A DNA stretch of 64,000 nucleotides from Sedimentibacter sp. MB35-C1 (lineage in GTDB: Bacteria > Bacillota > Clostridia > Tissierellales > Sedimentibacteraceae): positions 806,001-870,000 of the forward strand of contig NZ_CP133188.1 of the NCBI RefSeq assembly GCF_030913635.1. The letters run 5' to 3'. A program made the position numbers and the translations under genes. Under the pieces are notes generated by a model, which was not told the DNA's origin, made no database searches, and was given only the letters and a program-made list of their open reading frames with translations. Shown here in pieces: positions 8,266-18,229 of this stretch (its first letter is position 1; every line of letters begins with the position of its first letter).

Positions 8266-9402
8266 ATGAAGAAATTAAAAGTCATGACAGTTGTAGGCAC
8301 TAGACCAGAGATAATAAGACTGTCAGCGGTTATAAATAAATTAGATGAATCAAAAGCAATTGAACATGTCCTTGTTCATACAGGGCAAAATTATGATTAT
8401 GAATTAAATGAAGTGTTCTTTAATGACTTCAAATTAAAGAAACCGGCTTACTTCTTAAATGCTGCTACGGGAACAGCAGTTGAAACGATTGGAAATATTT
8501 TAGTAAAGATTGATCCTATTTTAGATGAAGTAAAACCAGATGCGTTTTTAGTTTTAGGAGACACTAATAGCTGTTTATGCGCAATAGCAGCTAAGAGAAA
8601 GCATATTCCTATTTTCCATATGGAAGCGGGAAATAGATGCTTCGATCAAAGAGTACCAGAAGAAACAAACAGAAAAATTGTGGACCACACAGCAGATATC
8701 AACCTAACCTATAGTGATATTGCTCGAGAGTATCTTTTAAGAGAAGGTCTACCTTCAGATAGAGTAATAAAGACTGGCAGTCCAATGTTAGAAGTTCTTA
8801 ATTCAAGGAAAGATGATATTGAAAAGTCAGATGTGCTTGAAAGGTTAGGACTTGATAAAGATAAATATTTTGTTGTTTCTGCTCATAGAGAAGAGAATAT
8901 CAGCTCGGAAGAAAATTTTATGGATTTAGTAGATAGCTTAAATACGATAGCGGAAAAATATCAGATGCCGTTGATCGTGAGTACACATCCAAGAACGAGA
9001 AAAATGATTGAAGCAAAAGGTATTGAGTTTAATCCTTTAATTAAAACTATGAAGCCGCTTGGATTTAATGATTATGTAAAACTTCAAAAATATGCAAAGG
9101 CTGTACTAAGTGATAGCGGTACAATCAGTGAAGAGTCATCGATTCTTGGATTTAGGGCACTTAATATTCGACAAGCTCATGAGAGACCAGAGGCAATGGA
9201 AGAAGCATCTGTTATGATGGTAGGACTAAAGAAGGAAAGAGTTCTACAGGGGTTAGAAGTATTAGAGACACAAAAAAAAGATTCATTGAGATTAGTAGCT
9301 GATTATAGTATGCCGAATGTGTCAGATAAGGTGTTGAGGATTATTTTATCTTATACAGATTATGTGAATAGAGTAGTTTGGGGAAAAAAGGGGAAATGTT
9401 AA
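8266..9402 (+). CDS. capG: UDP-N-acetyl-L-fucosamine synthase (non-hydrolysing 2-epimerase, CapG/FnlC type)
   Basis: 378 residues. Seen: VVGTRPEIIRLSAVI near the N-terminus (WecB-type UDP-GlcNAc 2-epimerase family), HTGQNYDYELNEVFF, LGDTNSCLCAIAAKR, HMEAGNRCFDQRVPEE, VSAHREENI, STHPRT and SDSGTISEESSILG, all conserved 2-epimerase motifs. After CapE and CapF this enzyme performs the final C2 epimerisation giving UDP-L-FucNAc. It begins 3 bases after capF. Without its neighbours it would be called a generic WecB-like epimerase; the gene order makes the CapG role likely. Confidence 0.92.
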   Translation: MKKLKVMTVVGTRPEIIRLSAVINKLDESKAIEHVLVHTGQNYDYELNEVFFNDFKLKKPAYFLNAATGTAVETIGNILVKIDPILDEVKPDAFLVLGDTNSCLCAIAAKRKHIPIFHMEAGNRCFDQRVPEETNRKIVDHTADINLTYSDIAREYLLREGLPSDRVIKTGSPMLEVLNSRKDDIEKSDVLERLGLDKDKYFVVSAHREENISSEENFMDLVDSLNTIAEKYQMPLIVSTHPRTRKMIEAKGIEFNPLIKTMKPLGFNDYVKLQKYAKAVLSDSGTISEESSILGFRALNIRQAHERPEAMEEASVMMVGLKKERVLQGLEVLETQKKDSLRLVADYSMPNVSDKVLRIILSYTDYVNRVVWGKKGKC

Positions 9403-10614
9403 ATGGATATACTTTTTTTGGGAGGGGTTTTTGATAATGATAGTTATATTAAAAAAAGCAAGAAAAGTGTCCAGAATGCCGCTAACTTACTTCAATGGAA
9501 TATAGTTAATGGTATCGAGAGTGGTTTAGAGAAACCGGTAAATATATTGAATTCGGTTTTTGTCGGATCATTCCCTGAACAATATTCAGAAATATTTATA
9601 AAGTCATATAATTGGAATCATGTTAAAGGGGCACTCGATAGAAATGTAGGGTTTATTAATATTGCTGGTATAAAACATATCACTAGAGCATGCAACTTAT
9701 CAAAAGAGATTAAAAAGTGGGCAAGTCAAGAATCTGGAGAGAAAATTATTATTGCTTATGCAATGCATACCCCTTTTTTATATGCGATAAGACAAGCAAA
9801 GAAAACAAATCCTGAAATTAAGATATGTTTAATAGTACCAGACCTCCCTCAATTTATGAAGTTAGGTACTAATCCTGGCGTATTATATCGGATTTTTAAG
9901 CCTTTAGATATTAAGTTAATTAATAAATTGATAAAATACATTGATTATTATGTTTTTCTAACAAAACACATGGCGGAGTATTTTCATATATCTGCAGAGA
10001 AGTATGTTGTAGTTGAAGGTATGGTTGATAGCAATGAGATAATCAGGGACTATGAATCTATTTCTCATAGTGAAGAAAAGGAAAAAACAATTTTATATAC
10101 AGGAACATTGAATTTTAAATATGGTATTCAAAAGTTATTGGATGCTTTTAAGCTTATAGATCGTCCCAATTATAAGTTGCTGATTTGTGGAGCAGGAGAA
10201 GCTAAGGGTAGAATAGTTGAGTTATCAAAAAGTGATTCTAGAGTTGAATATCTAGGTTTATTGAATAGACAAGAGGTTGTTAGTTTACAGAGAAAGGCTA
10301 CTGTTTTGATTAACCCAAGGGGATATGAAGATGAATATACCAAATACTCATTTCCATCAAAGATAATGGAATATCTCAAGTCGGGAAGACCAACTATAGC
10401 ATACAAACTACCTGGAATACCAGAAGAATATGACAAATTCATATATTTTATTAATGATATGACGGCTGAAAGTATGGCTTCAAAAATACTTCAAGTTTGC
10501 GAAGAAGATTCTGATATATTAGATGAGTTTGGAAGAACCGCGAAAGAATTTGTATTAACTAAAAAAAACAACATTAAACAATGTGAGAAGATAATTAATT
10601 TGTTAACCAAATAA
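9403..10614 (+). CDS. Glycosyltransferase family 4
   Basis: 403 residues; its ATG directly follows the capG stop codon. GT-B features seen: a first domain ending around residue 210 with DYYVFLTKHMAEYF, then ILYTGTLNFKYGIQKLLDAF (nucleotide-sugar domain start), LLICGAGEAKGRI, RVEYLGLLNRQEVVSLQ, and the PSK/E region YSFPSKIMEYLKSGRPTIAY. It is cytoplasmic and would add one sugar of the repeat unit to the lipid carrier. Donor and linkage are unknown. Spacing shows co-translation with the FucNAc genes. Confidence 0.85.
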   Translation: MDILFLGGVFDNDSYIKKSKKSVQNAANLLQWNIVNGIESGLEKPVNILNSVFVGSFPEQYSEIFIKSYNWNHVKGALDRNVGFINIAGIKHITRACNLSKEIKKWASQESGEKIIIAYAMHTPFLYAIRQAKKTNPEIKICLIVPDLPQFMKLGTNPGVLYRIFKPLDIKLINKLIKYIDYYVFLTKHMAEYFHISAEKYVVVEGMVDSNEIIRDYESISHSEEKEKTILYTGTLNFKYGIQKLLDAFKLIDRPNYKLLICGAGEAKGRIVELSKSDSRVEYLGLLNRQEVVSLQRKATVLINPRGYEDEYTKYSFPSKIMEYLKSGRPTIAYKLPGIPEEYDKFIYFINDMTAESMASKILQVCEEDSDILDEFGRTAKEFVLTKKNNIKQCEKIINLLTK

Positions 10615-10650
10615 GAATAATAGATACATTTTAAGATTAGGAGAATACCA

Positions 10651-11769
10651 ATGATATTTGTGATCATTTTAAGTGCTTCTTTGATATTACAATTCATATC
10701 AAAGATTATTAAAAACAATAAAATGAGTAATATTTTCGATTATTTATCAATATCTTCGATGTTTTTCTTGAGTGGTCTTAGATATGATGTTGGGAGAGAT
10801 TTCTGGGGATATTATAACAATATGGCGTCTCAAGGCTATAATGTTGAAGTTGGGGCAAGATATTTAATAAACGTAGTACAATATTTAAAGCTAGATATGC
10901 AAGCTTTTATATTTGCACTTTCTTTTTTTACCGGACTATTTTTATATCTTACAATTAAATACTATGATCAGAACAAAAAAACAAGATATATAAGTATTAT
11001 TTTAATATTCTCCCTATTGTTTTTTAATTCGCTTAATATTTCAAGACAAATTTTAGCAGCAAGTGTTTTTGCGTACTCTACTAGATTTATTGTCGAGAAA
11101 AAAATCATTAGATTTATATTATATGTTTTACTAGCAGCTTCATTTCATATGACAGCTGTGTTTTTACTCGCGATATATCCAATTAGCATGCTTTTTATAA
11201 AGCTGAAGAATAAAAGAACACTTTTTAACCTAACACTATTGATTTCTATAATTAATATGTTTGTTCCTTTTATCTCTAATTGGATTAAGTGGATAACATT
11301 ATACATTACGAGTAGCATAGGGAAATATAATAGTTATTTTGATAGAATTATTGGTGATGATAATTATTTTTCTACTTTCAATTTGATTATGGCAATTTTA
11401 TTATTGGTTCTCATTAATTTAAACAATTTCAAAAAAAACACAGTTCTTGATAAAGATAAATATAATATTGGTATGTTCATTCAGTTTATGGCGGTTTTGT
11501 TTATTTTGTTTAATTCGATTCTTAATTTTTCTACTCTTACTATGAGATTTTATTATTATTTTACTATATTCGTTATATTAACAATAGGAAGTTATAAAAA
11601 CTTATTCTATACGACGGATAGATATATTAATACAATATATAAATTAACGATAGGGGCTTTTGCTCTAATAAGTACAACAAATTCTATATTAGGTGCAATT
11701 TATAATTCAATGCTAAATCTTTATCCATTTAATATTAGGATATTTGATATTATTTTTGCTTTAAAGTAA
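10651..11769 (+). CDS. EpsG/Wzy-like polysaccharide polymerase, multi-pass membrane protein
   Basis: 372 very hydrophobic residues with about 10 predicted membrane segments. Near residue 40 it has GLRYDVGRDFWGYYNNM, the signature of the EpsG family, whose members polymerise lipid-linked repeat units outside the membrane in Wzy-dependent pathways. No other polymerase candidate is present in the locus. An AGGAG-type site precedes the ATG. The flippase follows three genes later, giving a complete Wzx/Wzy system with the Wzz homologue at 18.3 kb. Confidence 0.85.
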   Translation: MIFVIILSASLILQFISKIIKNNKMSNIFDYLSISSMFFLSGLRYDVGRDFWGYYNNMASQGYNVEVGARYLINVVQYLKLDMQAFIFALSFFTGLFLYLTIKYYDQNKKTRYISIILIFSLLFFNSLNISRQILAASVFAYSTRFIVEKKIIRFILYVLLAASFHMTAVFLLAIYPISMLFIKLKNKRTLFNLTLLISIINMFVPFISNWIKWITLYITSSIGKYNSYFDRIIGDDNYFSTFNLIMAILLLVLINLNNFKKNTVLDKDKYNIGMFIQFMAVLFILFNSILNFSTLTMRFYYYFTIFVILTIGSYKNLFYTTDRYINTIYKLTIGAFALISTTNSILGAIYNSMLNLYPFNIRIFDIIFALK

Positions 11770-11807
11770 AGTATTAGTTACTGTGTAATTGGGGAGGGTG
11801 TGAATCG

Positions 11808-13031
11808 GTGAAACACATTTTAAAAAGAAATATTTTTAAATATTTAAGAAAGGCAAAATATGATATTAGTAGAATAAAAAAGAACAAAATTAGGAAGATA
11901 TATAATCCACACAAACTGACGTTACATACGATATCTATAAAAAATAGACATGTTTTTGCTGGTTATTATGATAAAGATCCTTATTCAAATGAGGATAAAA
12001 AAATACTTTTTGTAACATGTGATAGAAATTTGGAGAATAGTAAAATCGGATATTATGATCTGGATAAGCATAAAACAGTAATACTTTCTGAAGTTTATGT
12101 TAATAGTTGGCAAATGGGGCCTAGACTACTTTGGTTTAAGCAAGGCCAAATTTTCTTTAATAATTTTAACAATGGTATTTTCAACTCAAAAGTTATTGAT
12201 GTACATGGTAATGTGATGAGGGATTTTAGTTTTCCGTTGTATGAAATTTCAAACAATAAAAAATATGGGATAGGTCTAGATTTTTCCTTATTGCATTTAC
12301 TTCGTGAAGGATATGGTTACAATAATCTTCATACCACGATAGAAGATTATTACAGTAATTCTAAAAATAGTTTGATATTATATGATATCAATGAATCTGT
12401 TCCTATCAAATCATTGCAGATGAAAGATATTCTTACAGAGTTTCCAGTTTTAAATAAGGAAAAATATTATCATTATTTTAATCATATATCCTTTAATACT
12501 GATGATAAATATTTTCTCTTCTTTCATCTGTGGAAAGATAAACAAACTGGGCAATTATCAAATAGGCTCTTAATTGCGAATACTGATTTAGAAATCATTT
12601 TTATTCTCGAAGAGGGTAATAAGGTTTCACATTATACATGGAAAGAAAAAGATGAACTTCTAATTACGACATATGAAAAAGATAAGTGCAAATATAAGTT
12701 GTATAAGTTCGATTTTGAAAACAAGACATACACCGTTAAATGTTTATCGGGTCTGTTCGGAGATGGACACCCAACTTATATTTGTGAAAATACAATTATT
12801 ACTGATACTTATCCTGATAGAACTAGCTACCAGTCTCTTTTTACGTACAATTTTAAGATGGAGGAGAGAATAGATCTATTGGAAATCTATAGCGATCCAA
12901 TGCAATTTAATATTAAAAGATGTGATTTACATCCTAAAGCTTCTCCTAATTCTGATATTATATCTTTTGACTCAACACATCTTGGTTATAGAACGCTAAG
13001 TTATTTTAGTATTTCTCAGATAAACAAATAA
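11808..13031 (+). CDS. Uncharacterised glycan-locus protein, possible beta-propeller
   Basis: 407 residues from GTG 11808, with GGGAGGGTG upstream. I do not recognise a named family with certainty. After a basic N-terminus (about 35 residues) the protein shows repeated strand-rich blades: FAGYYDKDPYSNEDKKILFV, SWQMGPRLLWF, HISFNTDDKYFLFFHLW, GHPTYI and HPKASPNSDIISFDS. The aromatic, Asp-rich turns and the final 'D-hydrophobic-P-x-x-S-P' element resemble TolB/WD40-like six-bladed propellers such as oligogalacturonate-lyase-like proteins. No signal peptide is evident. Position between polymerase and glycosyltransferase suggests a role in glycan assembly or modification; the function is not known. 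Confidence 0.6.
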   Translation: MKHILKRNIFKYLRKAKYDISRIKKNKIRKIYNPHKLTLHTISIKNRHVFAGYYDKDPYSNEDKKILFVTCDRNLENSKIGYYDLDKHKTVILSEVYVNSWQMGPRLLWFKQGQIFFNNFNNGIFNSKVIDVHGNVMRDFSFPLYEISNNKKYGIGLDFSLLHLLREGYGYNNLHTTIEDYYSNSKNSLILYDINESVPIKSLQMKDILTEFPVLNKEKYYHYFNHISFNTDDKYFLFFHLWKDKQTGQLSNRLLIANTDLEIIFILEEGNKVSHYTWKEKDELLITTYEKDKCKYKLYKFDFENKTYTVKCLSGLFGDGHPTYICENTIITDTYPDRTSYQSLFTYNFKMEERIDLLEIYSDPMQFNIKRCDLHPKASPNSDIISFDSTHLGYRTLSYFSISQINK

Positions 13032-13052
13032 ATAAAAGGAAGTAGGTTATAT

Positions 13053-14204
13053 ATGAAAGTTAATAATAATTTCTTTACAATAGTAATTGCAACTTATAAT
13101 AGACCCAAATCGCTCGAAAAACTACTATATAGTTTAAGTGATGCAGATTTTGATAACTGCTCTGCTAACTTGATAATTAGTATAGATGGAAATGAAAATA
13201 AGGAAGTACAAAATATTTCAAATCAGTTCAATTGGAAATACGGTGAAAAACACGTTGTTATTCACGAAAACCAATTGGGTTTAAAAAGCCATTTTTTATG
13301 GTGTGGTGACTTAACATTAAAGCATGGTACGGTATTATTCTTAGAGGAAGATATGTTAGTAGTTAAGACTTTTCCAAACTTTGTTCTATCATTTGTAGAC
13401 AGATTTAAAAATGATGATAGAATAGCGGGTGCCTCTTTATATAGCATTGAGTATAACGAATTAACATCAACTAATTTTAAGCCTATTAATGATGGTTATG
13501 ACAACTTTTTTTATCAACAACCATACTGGGGAAAGATTTATCTGAGAGATAAATGGCTAGAGTTTCGTAAATGGTTTGATAAAGGCGAGTTTGATTATAA
13601 ACTATTACCTTCAAATGTAAACAAATGGAAAGAAACATCTTTTAAGAAACATTATATTTTATACTTAATCACAAAAGATAAGTATTATTTATTCCCTCGA
13701 ATATCTTTAGCAACAAATCAAGGTGTTAGCGGTATACATGCATCAGATAGGATAGAATATCAGACTGAATTATTGTATGGTGATAAAGAATGGACATTTT
13801 CAGATCTTAGCATATCACTATCAATTTACGATGCATTTCAAGAAATAAAACCTGAAGTATTGAAAAAATATAATGAGTCACTTCAGACTTATGATTTTAT
13901 TGTAGACATTAACTCAACTAAAAAAAATTTTGATAAAGATTATATATTAACGACTAGAAAATCGCAAAACAGTATACTTAGTTTTTCGTTAAATCTTAAA
14001 CCTTATGAGGCTAATATATTAAAGAATAATAATGGTGAAGGAATAAATCTAATTAGAACAAGTGAAGTGAGAACATCAAAATATAGTGGTTTAATTTCTA
14101 GGATAAGAATCTTGTATTGGAGTTATATAAGATACAATATTTTCAATTTAAAAAAAATTTTTGTGTTACTAGCTGTATATATATTCAAAAAAGGAAAGTA
14201 TTGA
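13053..14204 (+). CDS. Glycosyltransferase family 2-like (GT-A) protein
   Basis: 383 residues. The N-terminal GT-A fold is visible: FTIVIATYNRPKSLEKLL, IISIDGNENKEV, then the metal-site acidic motif VLFLEEDMLVV at about residue 97, followed by YWGKIYLRDKWLEF. The C-terminal 100 residues are not conserved and end in a hydrophobic basic stretch that may touch the membrane. It resembles GT2 and GNT-I-like enzymes. A ribosome site AAAGGAAG lies upstream and it is spaced 21 bases from the previous gene. Sugar and linkage are unknown. Confidence 0.82.
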   Translation: MKVNNNFFTIVIATYNRPKSLEKLLYSLSDADFDNCSANLIISIDGNENKEVQNISNQFNWKYGEKHVVIHENQLGLKSHFLWCGDLTLKHGTVLFLEEDMLVVKTFPNFVLSFVDRFKNDDRIAGASLYSIEYNELTSTNFKPINDGYDNFFYQQPYWGKIYLRDKWLEFRKWFDKGEFDYKLLPSNVNKWKETSFKKHYILYLITKDKYYLFPRISLATNQGVSGIHASDRIEYQTELLYGDKEWTFSDLSISLSIYDAFQEIKPEVLKKYNESLQTYDFIVDINSTKKNFDKDYILTTRKSQNSILSFSLNLKPYEANILKNNNGEGINLIRTSEVRTSKYSGLISRIRILYWSYIRYNIFNLKKIFVLLAVYIFKKGKY

Positions 14205-14236
14205 TATGACAGCTAGACTGGTAAGGAGCATAATTT

Positions 14237-15643
14237 ATGAGATCAAGTAGGCTACTAAAAAATATAGCTTTTTATTTTATGGGGACTTTTTCTACAAAGT
14301 TAATACAGTTTTTATTTATTCCACTTTATACAGCTTACATTGTTACATCAGATTTTGGCTATTTCAATTTAACAATATCGATTATAAGTTTGGTAATGCC
14401 TTTATTATACCAATCAATATGGGAGGGTATATTAAGATTTACCATAGAAAATGAAAATAACAAAAAGAGGGTGTTATCAACAACTAACATCTACTGTTTA
14501 GGCATTACTATATTATATTCAGCTATATTTGCAGTTGTAAGTAAATTATTAAATATACAGTATGGTGTTCTTATATTGATTTTGGGTCTAAGTCAAATGG
14601 GGGTTGCGTATTGGCAGTTTTCAGCAAGAGCCTTGAAAGAAAATAAGATTTATGCGTTGTCAACAGTGGTTAATTCAATTATTACGGTTAGTCTAAATTT
14701 ATTTTTAATTATTGTACTTAAATGGGGGTTATTGGCACTTTTTGTTGCAAATACTTTTGGTAATTTAGCGATGATAATTGTTATTGAAAGTAAAATCAAG
14801 CTAATTATAAATACAAAGAAAGCTGATTTTAGTTTTCATTTACTGAAATCAATACTCAAATATTCATTACCACTTTCTATAAATGCATTATCTTGGTGGC
14901 TTATTACATCATCTAACAATTTAGTTATATCGAGTAGAATTGGTATTGATGAAAATGGTATATATTCAATGGCAAGTCGGTTCGGTTCTATACTGACATT
15001 AGTGACATCTGTTGTAAATATGGCCTGGCTTGAAGAAGCTTTTAGAACATATGGTGATAGTGATAAAGATCAATACTTTAATAGAGTACTAAATATACTA
15101 ACTCGGTTGGTGTTAAGTGGCGTAGCAGTATTAATACCAATAACATATATATTCTATAATTTCTTCGTTTTTGGTGATTACTATGATGGTGTTTTTTTAA
15201 CCCCAATTATCTATTTAAGCTCTGCGTATTCTACTTTAGCCGCTCACTTGGGAAGTGGGTTTCTTGCTAGAAAAGAAAGTGACAAAATTTTTAAAACAAC
15301 ATTAATTGGAGGAATCGTTTCTATAGTTGGCGGGTTTGCACTTGCGGGATCTTTTGGAATCATGGCTGTAGTCATAACATCATTATTGGGGTATCTAATT
15401 ATGTATTTTATAAGAGTACCAATCCTAAAAAAAAGAATGGATTTAAAAATAGATTTTACGATTCTGATGGGATTAACTTCACTCAATCTATTAACTATGT
15501 ATATTAGTTCTATCAAACCTAGAGATGTAATATATCAAATGTTTGTACTAATTCTTACGGCATTCATTATAATAATCTTAAATAGAAAAGAATTGTTTAT
15601 GATAATTAGACAAATTAAGGAGAAAATCAAAAGAAATCAATAA
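14237..15643 (+). CDS. Wzx-type oligosaccharide flippase
   Basis: 468 residues with about 14 membrane helices. The N-terminus LLKNIAFYFMGTFSTKLIQF and the following segments match the polysaccharide-transport (MATE-like, MOP superfamily) flippases, including a charged SWWLITSSNNLVISSR loop near the middle. It would move the completed undecaprenyl-diphosphate repeat unit across the membrane to the EpsG-like polymerase. It lies downstream of the glycosyltransferases and is the only flippase candidate in the locus. Confidence 0.9.
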   Translation: MRSSRLLKNIAFYFMGTFSTKLIQFLFIPLYTAYIVTSDFGYFNLTISIISLVMPLLYQSIWEGILRFTIENENNKKRVLSTTNIYCLGITILYSAIFAVVSKLLNIQYGVLILILGLSQMGVAYWQFSARALKENKIYALSTVVNSIITVSLNLFLIIVLKWGLLALFVANTFGNLAMIIVIESKIKLIINTKKADFSFHLLKSILKYSLPLSINALSWWLITSSNNLVISSRIGIDENGIYSMASRFGSILTLVTSVVNMAWLEEAFRTYGDSDKDQYFNRVLNILTRLVLSGVAVLIPITYIFYNFFVFGDYYDGVFLTPIIYLSSAYSTLAAHLGSGFLARKESDKIFKTTLIGGIVSIVGGFALAGSFGIMAVVITSLLGYLIMYFIRVPILKKRMDLKIDFTILMGLTSLNLLTMYISSIKPRDVIYQMFVLILTAFIIIILNRKELFMIIRQIKEKIKRNQ

Positions 15644-15684
15644 TTAATTATAGAATTATTAGATAAATGAAATGGAGGTCTAAG

Positions 15685-16710
15685 ATGTTTAAGGATAATA
15701 GATTGTTAATAACAGGTGCGGCCGGCTTTATCGGCTTTCACCTTTCAAAGAAATTACTTGATGAATCCTATCAAATAATAGGAATTGACAACCTGAACGA
15801 CTATTATGATCCAAGTCTAAAACAGTCCAGGCTTGAAATCCTAGGTAAATACAATAACTTTAATTTCTATAAAGTAGATCTCAAGGACAAGGCTGCAGTA
15901 GACAATATCTTTGAAACCTACCAGCCTACTCACGTCATAAATTTAGCGGCTCAAGCAGGAGTGCGGTACTCTATTGATAATCCCTATGCTTATGTGGATT
16001 CAAACTTGATCGGATTTATAAATATCTTAGAGTCTTGTAGAAATTATCCAGTAGAGCATCTGCTTTATGCCTCATCTAGTTCTGTCTATGGCGGCAATAA
16101 AGTAGCTCCGTTTTCTACAAATCATAATGTGGATCATCCAGTATCACTCTATGCTGCTACGAAGAAGTCTAATGAATTGATGGCTCATACTTATAGTCAC
16201 CTATATGGTATTCCAACAACGGGACTTAGGTTCTTCACGGTTTATGGACCATATGGTAGACCAGACATGGCTTATTTCTCGTTTACAAAAGACATTTTAG
16301 CAGGAAAGCCTATTAAAGTCTTTAATCATGGGAAGATGGAAAGAGACTTTACTTATATCAATGATATTGTAGAAGGTATTGTAAAGCTTATTGATAAAGC
16401 TCCGGTTGCCAATAAAGAGTGGGATGAAAGCAAAGACGATTTAAGCACAAGCTTTGCACCTTATAAGATTTACAACATCGGTAATAACAACCCTGTACAG
16501 CTCATGAGATTTATCAACGCTTTAGAATCAGCTCTTGGAAAAGAAGCTGAAAAGATCTATATGGATATGCAGCCTGGGGATGTTCTTAGAACCTATGCGG
16601 ATGTATCAGATCTTGAGAGAGATATTAATTTCAAGCCATCTACAAGCATTGAGGATGGTCTACAGAAGTTCGTTGAATGGTATGAAGAATATTATAAGGT
16701 AGAGAAGTAA
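15685..16710 (+). CDS. UDP-glucuronate 4-epimerase-like SDR (CapI/GAE group)
   Basis: 341 residues from ATG 15685, chosen because GGAGGTC lies about 8 bases upstream; an ATG at 15667 has no site. Seen: ITGAAGFIGFHLSKKL, the GAE-typical GIDNLNDYYDPSLK, YASSSSVYGG, the catalytic SLYAATKKSNELMAHTYSHL (Tyr-x-x-x-Lys), GLRFFTVYGPYGRPDMAYF and FNHGKMERDFTYINDIVEGI. These features distinguish UDP-GlcA 4-epimerases from GalE. It would make UDP-GalA from the UDP-GlcA produced by the next gene. Codon choice here is slightly richer in C/G than in the preceding glycosyltransferases, hinting at a different origin within the cassette. Confidence 0.88.
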   Translation: MFKDNRLLITGAAGFIGFHLSKKLLDESYQIIGIDNLNDYYDPSLKQSRLEILGKYNNFNFYKVDLKDKAAVDNIFETYQPTHVINLAAQAGVRYSIDNPYAYVDSNLIGFINILESCRNYPVEHLLYASSSSVYGGNKVAPFSTNHNVDHPVSLYAATKKSNELMAHTYSHLYGIPTTGLRFFTVYGPYGRPDMAYFSFTKDILAGKPIKVFNHGKMERDFTYINDIVEGIVKLIDKAPVANKEWDESKDDLSTSFAPYKIYNIGNNNPVQLMRFINALESALGKEAEKIYMDMQPGDVLRTYADVSDLERDINFKPSTSIEDGLQKFVEWYEEYYKVEK

Positions 16711-16820
16711 ATCTTGTCGAGAAACATGTTAAATGATAATGAAAGCTATCTTCAAGCATATATGAGTAACTATTAGATCATGAATTTTGAAAACTTACAT
16801 AAATATAAGGGGGTAGAACA

Positions 16821-17987
16821 ATGAAAATTACAATAGCTGGAACAGGTTATGTTGGCTTGTCCAATGCTATACTTTTAGCACAACACAATGAGGTTATAGC
16901 TTTAGATATCATCAAAGAAAAGGTTGATATGATCAACAACAAAAAATCTCCAATTATTGACCCAGAGATTGAAGAATATCTTGCAACAAAGGAACTTAAT
17001 CTAACTGCAACAACAGATAATTTTGAGGCATACAAAGATGCTGATTATGTCATCATTTCTACACCAACAAACTACGATTCGGAGAAGAATTACTTCAACA
17101 CTAGAACAGTAGAAGCTGTAATTGCAAATGTATTATCGATTAATCCAGATGCTGTAATGGTGATTAAATCAACAGTTCCTGTTGGATATACAGATTCAAT
17201 TAAAGAAAAATTTGATACTGAGAATGTCATCTTTTCACCAGAGTTCTTGAGAGAAGGCAAAGCGTTATATGATAATCTTTACCCGTCAAGAATTGTAGTT
17301 GGAGAGCAATCTGAAAGAGCTAAGGCGTTTGCTGAACTATTAGCTGGAGGGGCAATAAAGAAAGATATTCCAATTCTTTTTACAGATGCAACAGAAGCAG
17401 AAGCAATTAAGTTATTTGCGAATACTTATCTTGCACTTCGTGTAGCTTACTTTAATGAACTTGATTCTTATGCAGAGGTTAGAGGCTTAAATACGCAGCA
17501 GATAATAGAAGGTGTTGGTCTTGATCCAAGAATTGGAACTCACTACAACAATCCTTCGTTTGGGTATGGTGGCTACTGTTTGCCTAAAGATACTAAGCAA
17601 CTTCTGGCAAATTATCAGGATATCCCACAAAATATTATGACAGCTGTTGTAGATGCTAATAGAACAAGAAAAGACCATATTGCTGATATGATCATCAAGA
17701 GGAATCCTAAGATTGTCGGTATTTATAGGCTTACCATGAAGATGGACTCTGACAATTTTAGACAGTCTGCTATTCAAGGTGTAATGAAGCGTGTTAAAGC
17801 TAAAGGTATTGAGGTTGTTGTATTTGAGCCAGCACTTCATGAAGATGAGTTCTACAATTCAAGAGTCATCAAAAACTTTGATGAGTTCAAGAAAATCTCT
17901 GATGTTATCGTAGCGAATAGATTGTCTGATGAAATTAAAGATGTGGTGGACAAGGTGTATACGAGAGATTTATTTAGTAGAGATTAA
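16821..17987 (+). CDS. ugd: UDP-glucose 6-dehydrogenase
   Basis: 388 residues. The N-terminal dinucleotide site is [19 protein letters not shown]; then [37 protein letters not shown], the catalytic cysteine segment [14 protein letters not shown], and a C-terminal domain ending KVYTRDLF. This is the full UDP-glucose/UDP-N-acetylmannosamine dehydrogenase pattern of the short Ugd type. It oxidises UDP-glucose to UDP-glucuronate with two NAD+. Together with the preceding epimerase it supplies uronic acids to the polymer. An AAGGGGG ribosome site lies upstream. Confidence 0.93.
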   Translation: MKITIAGTGYVGLSNAILLAQHNEVIALDIIKEKVDMINNKKSPIIDPEIEEYLATKELNLTATTDNFEAYKDADYVIISTPTNYDSEKNYFNTRTVEAVIANVLSINPDAVMVIKSTVPVGYTDSIKEKFDTENVIFSPEFLREGKALYDNLYPSRIVVGEQSERAKAFAELLAGGAIKKDIPILFTDATEAEAIKLFANTYLALRVAYFNELDSYAEVRGLNTQQIIEGVGLDPRIGTHYNNPSFGYGGYCLPKDTKQLLANYQDIPQNIMTAVVDANRTRKDHIADMIIKRNPKIVGIYRLTMKMDSDNFRQSAIQGVMKRVKAKGIEVVVFEPALHEDEFYNSRVIKNFDEFKKISDVIVANRLSDEIKDVVDKVYTRDLFSRD

Positions 17988-18063
17988 TGGATAAGCTCTG
18001 TTTCAACATAAAATGGTAATATTATTTAAAGCCCAAATCAATCATTGGAGATCCTAATAAAAA

Positions 18064-18168
18064 ATGAAAGCAAGTAAAGCAGTCATACCAGTTGCTGGGC
18101 TTGAAACGATATTTCTAAGAAACAAAGGCTATGCTAAAGGAAGTGAATACGCACACATATGCTTATAA
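18064..18168 (+). pseudogene. galU-like N-terminal remnant (UTP-glucose-1-phosphate uridylyltransferase)
   Basis: A 34-codon frame begins MKASKAVIPVAGLETIFL, closely following the GalU/RfbA nucleotidyltransferase start (normally R-K-A-x-I-P-A-A-G-L-G-T-R-F-L), with the GxGTR loop spoiled to GLETIF. After that it loses similarity and stops at 18166. GGAGATCC precedes the ATG. This looks like the stub of a galU gene lost by internal deletion; the product, UDP-glucose, is the substrate of the adjacent Ugd, so the gene belongs logically here. The rest of the 17988-18307 gap contains no other supportable gene. Confidence 0.55.
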
Positions 18169-18229
18169 TATTCGTTAACGGAGCTGAGAAATATTTATTG
18201 CGTGCAGGTGGACTAATTTAAATTTTTAA

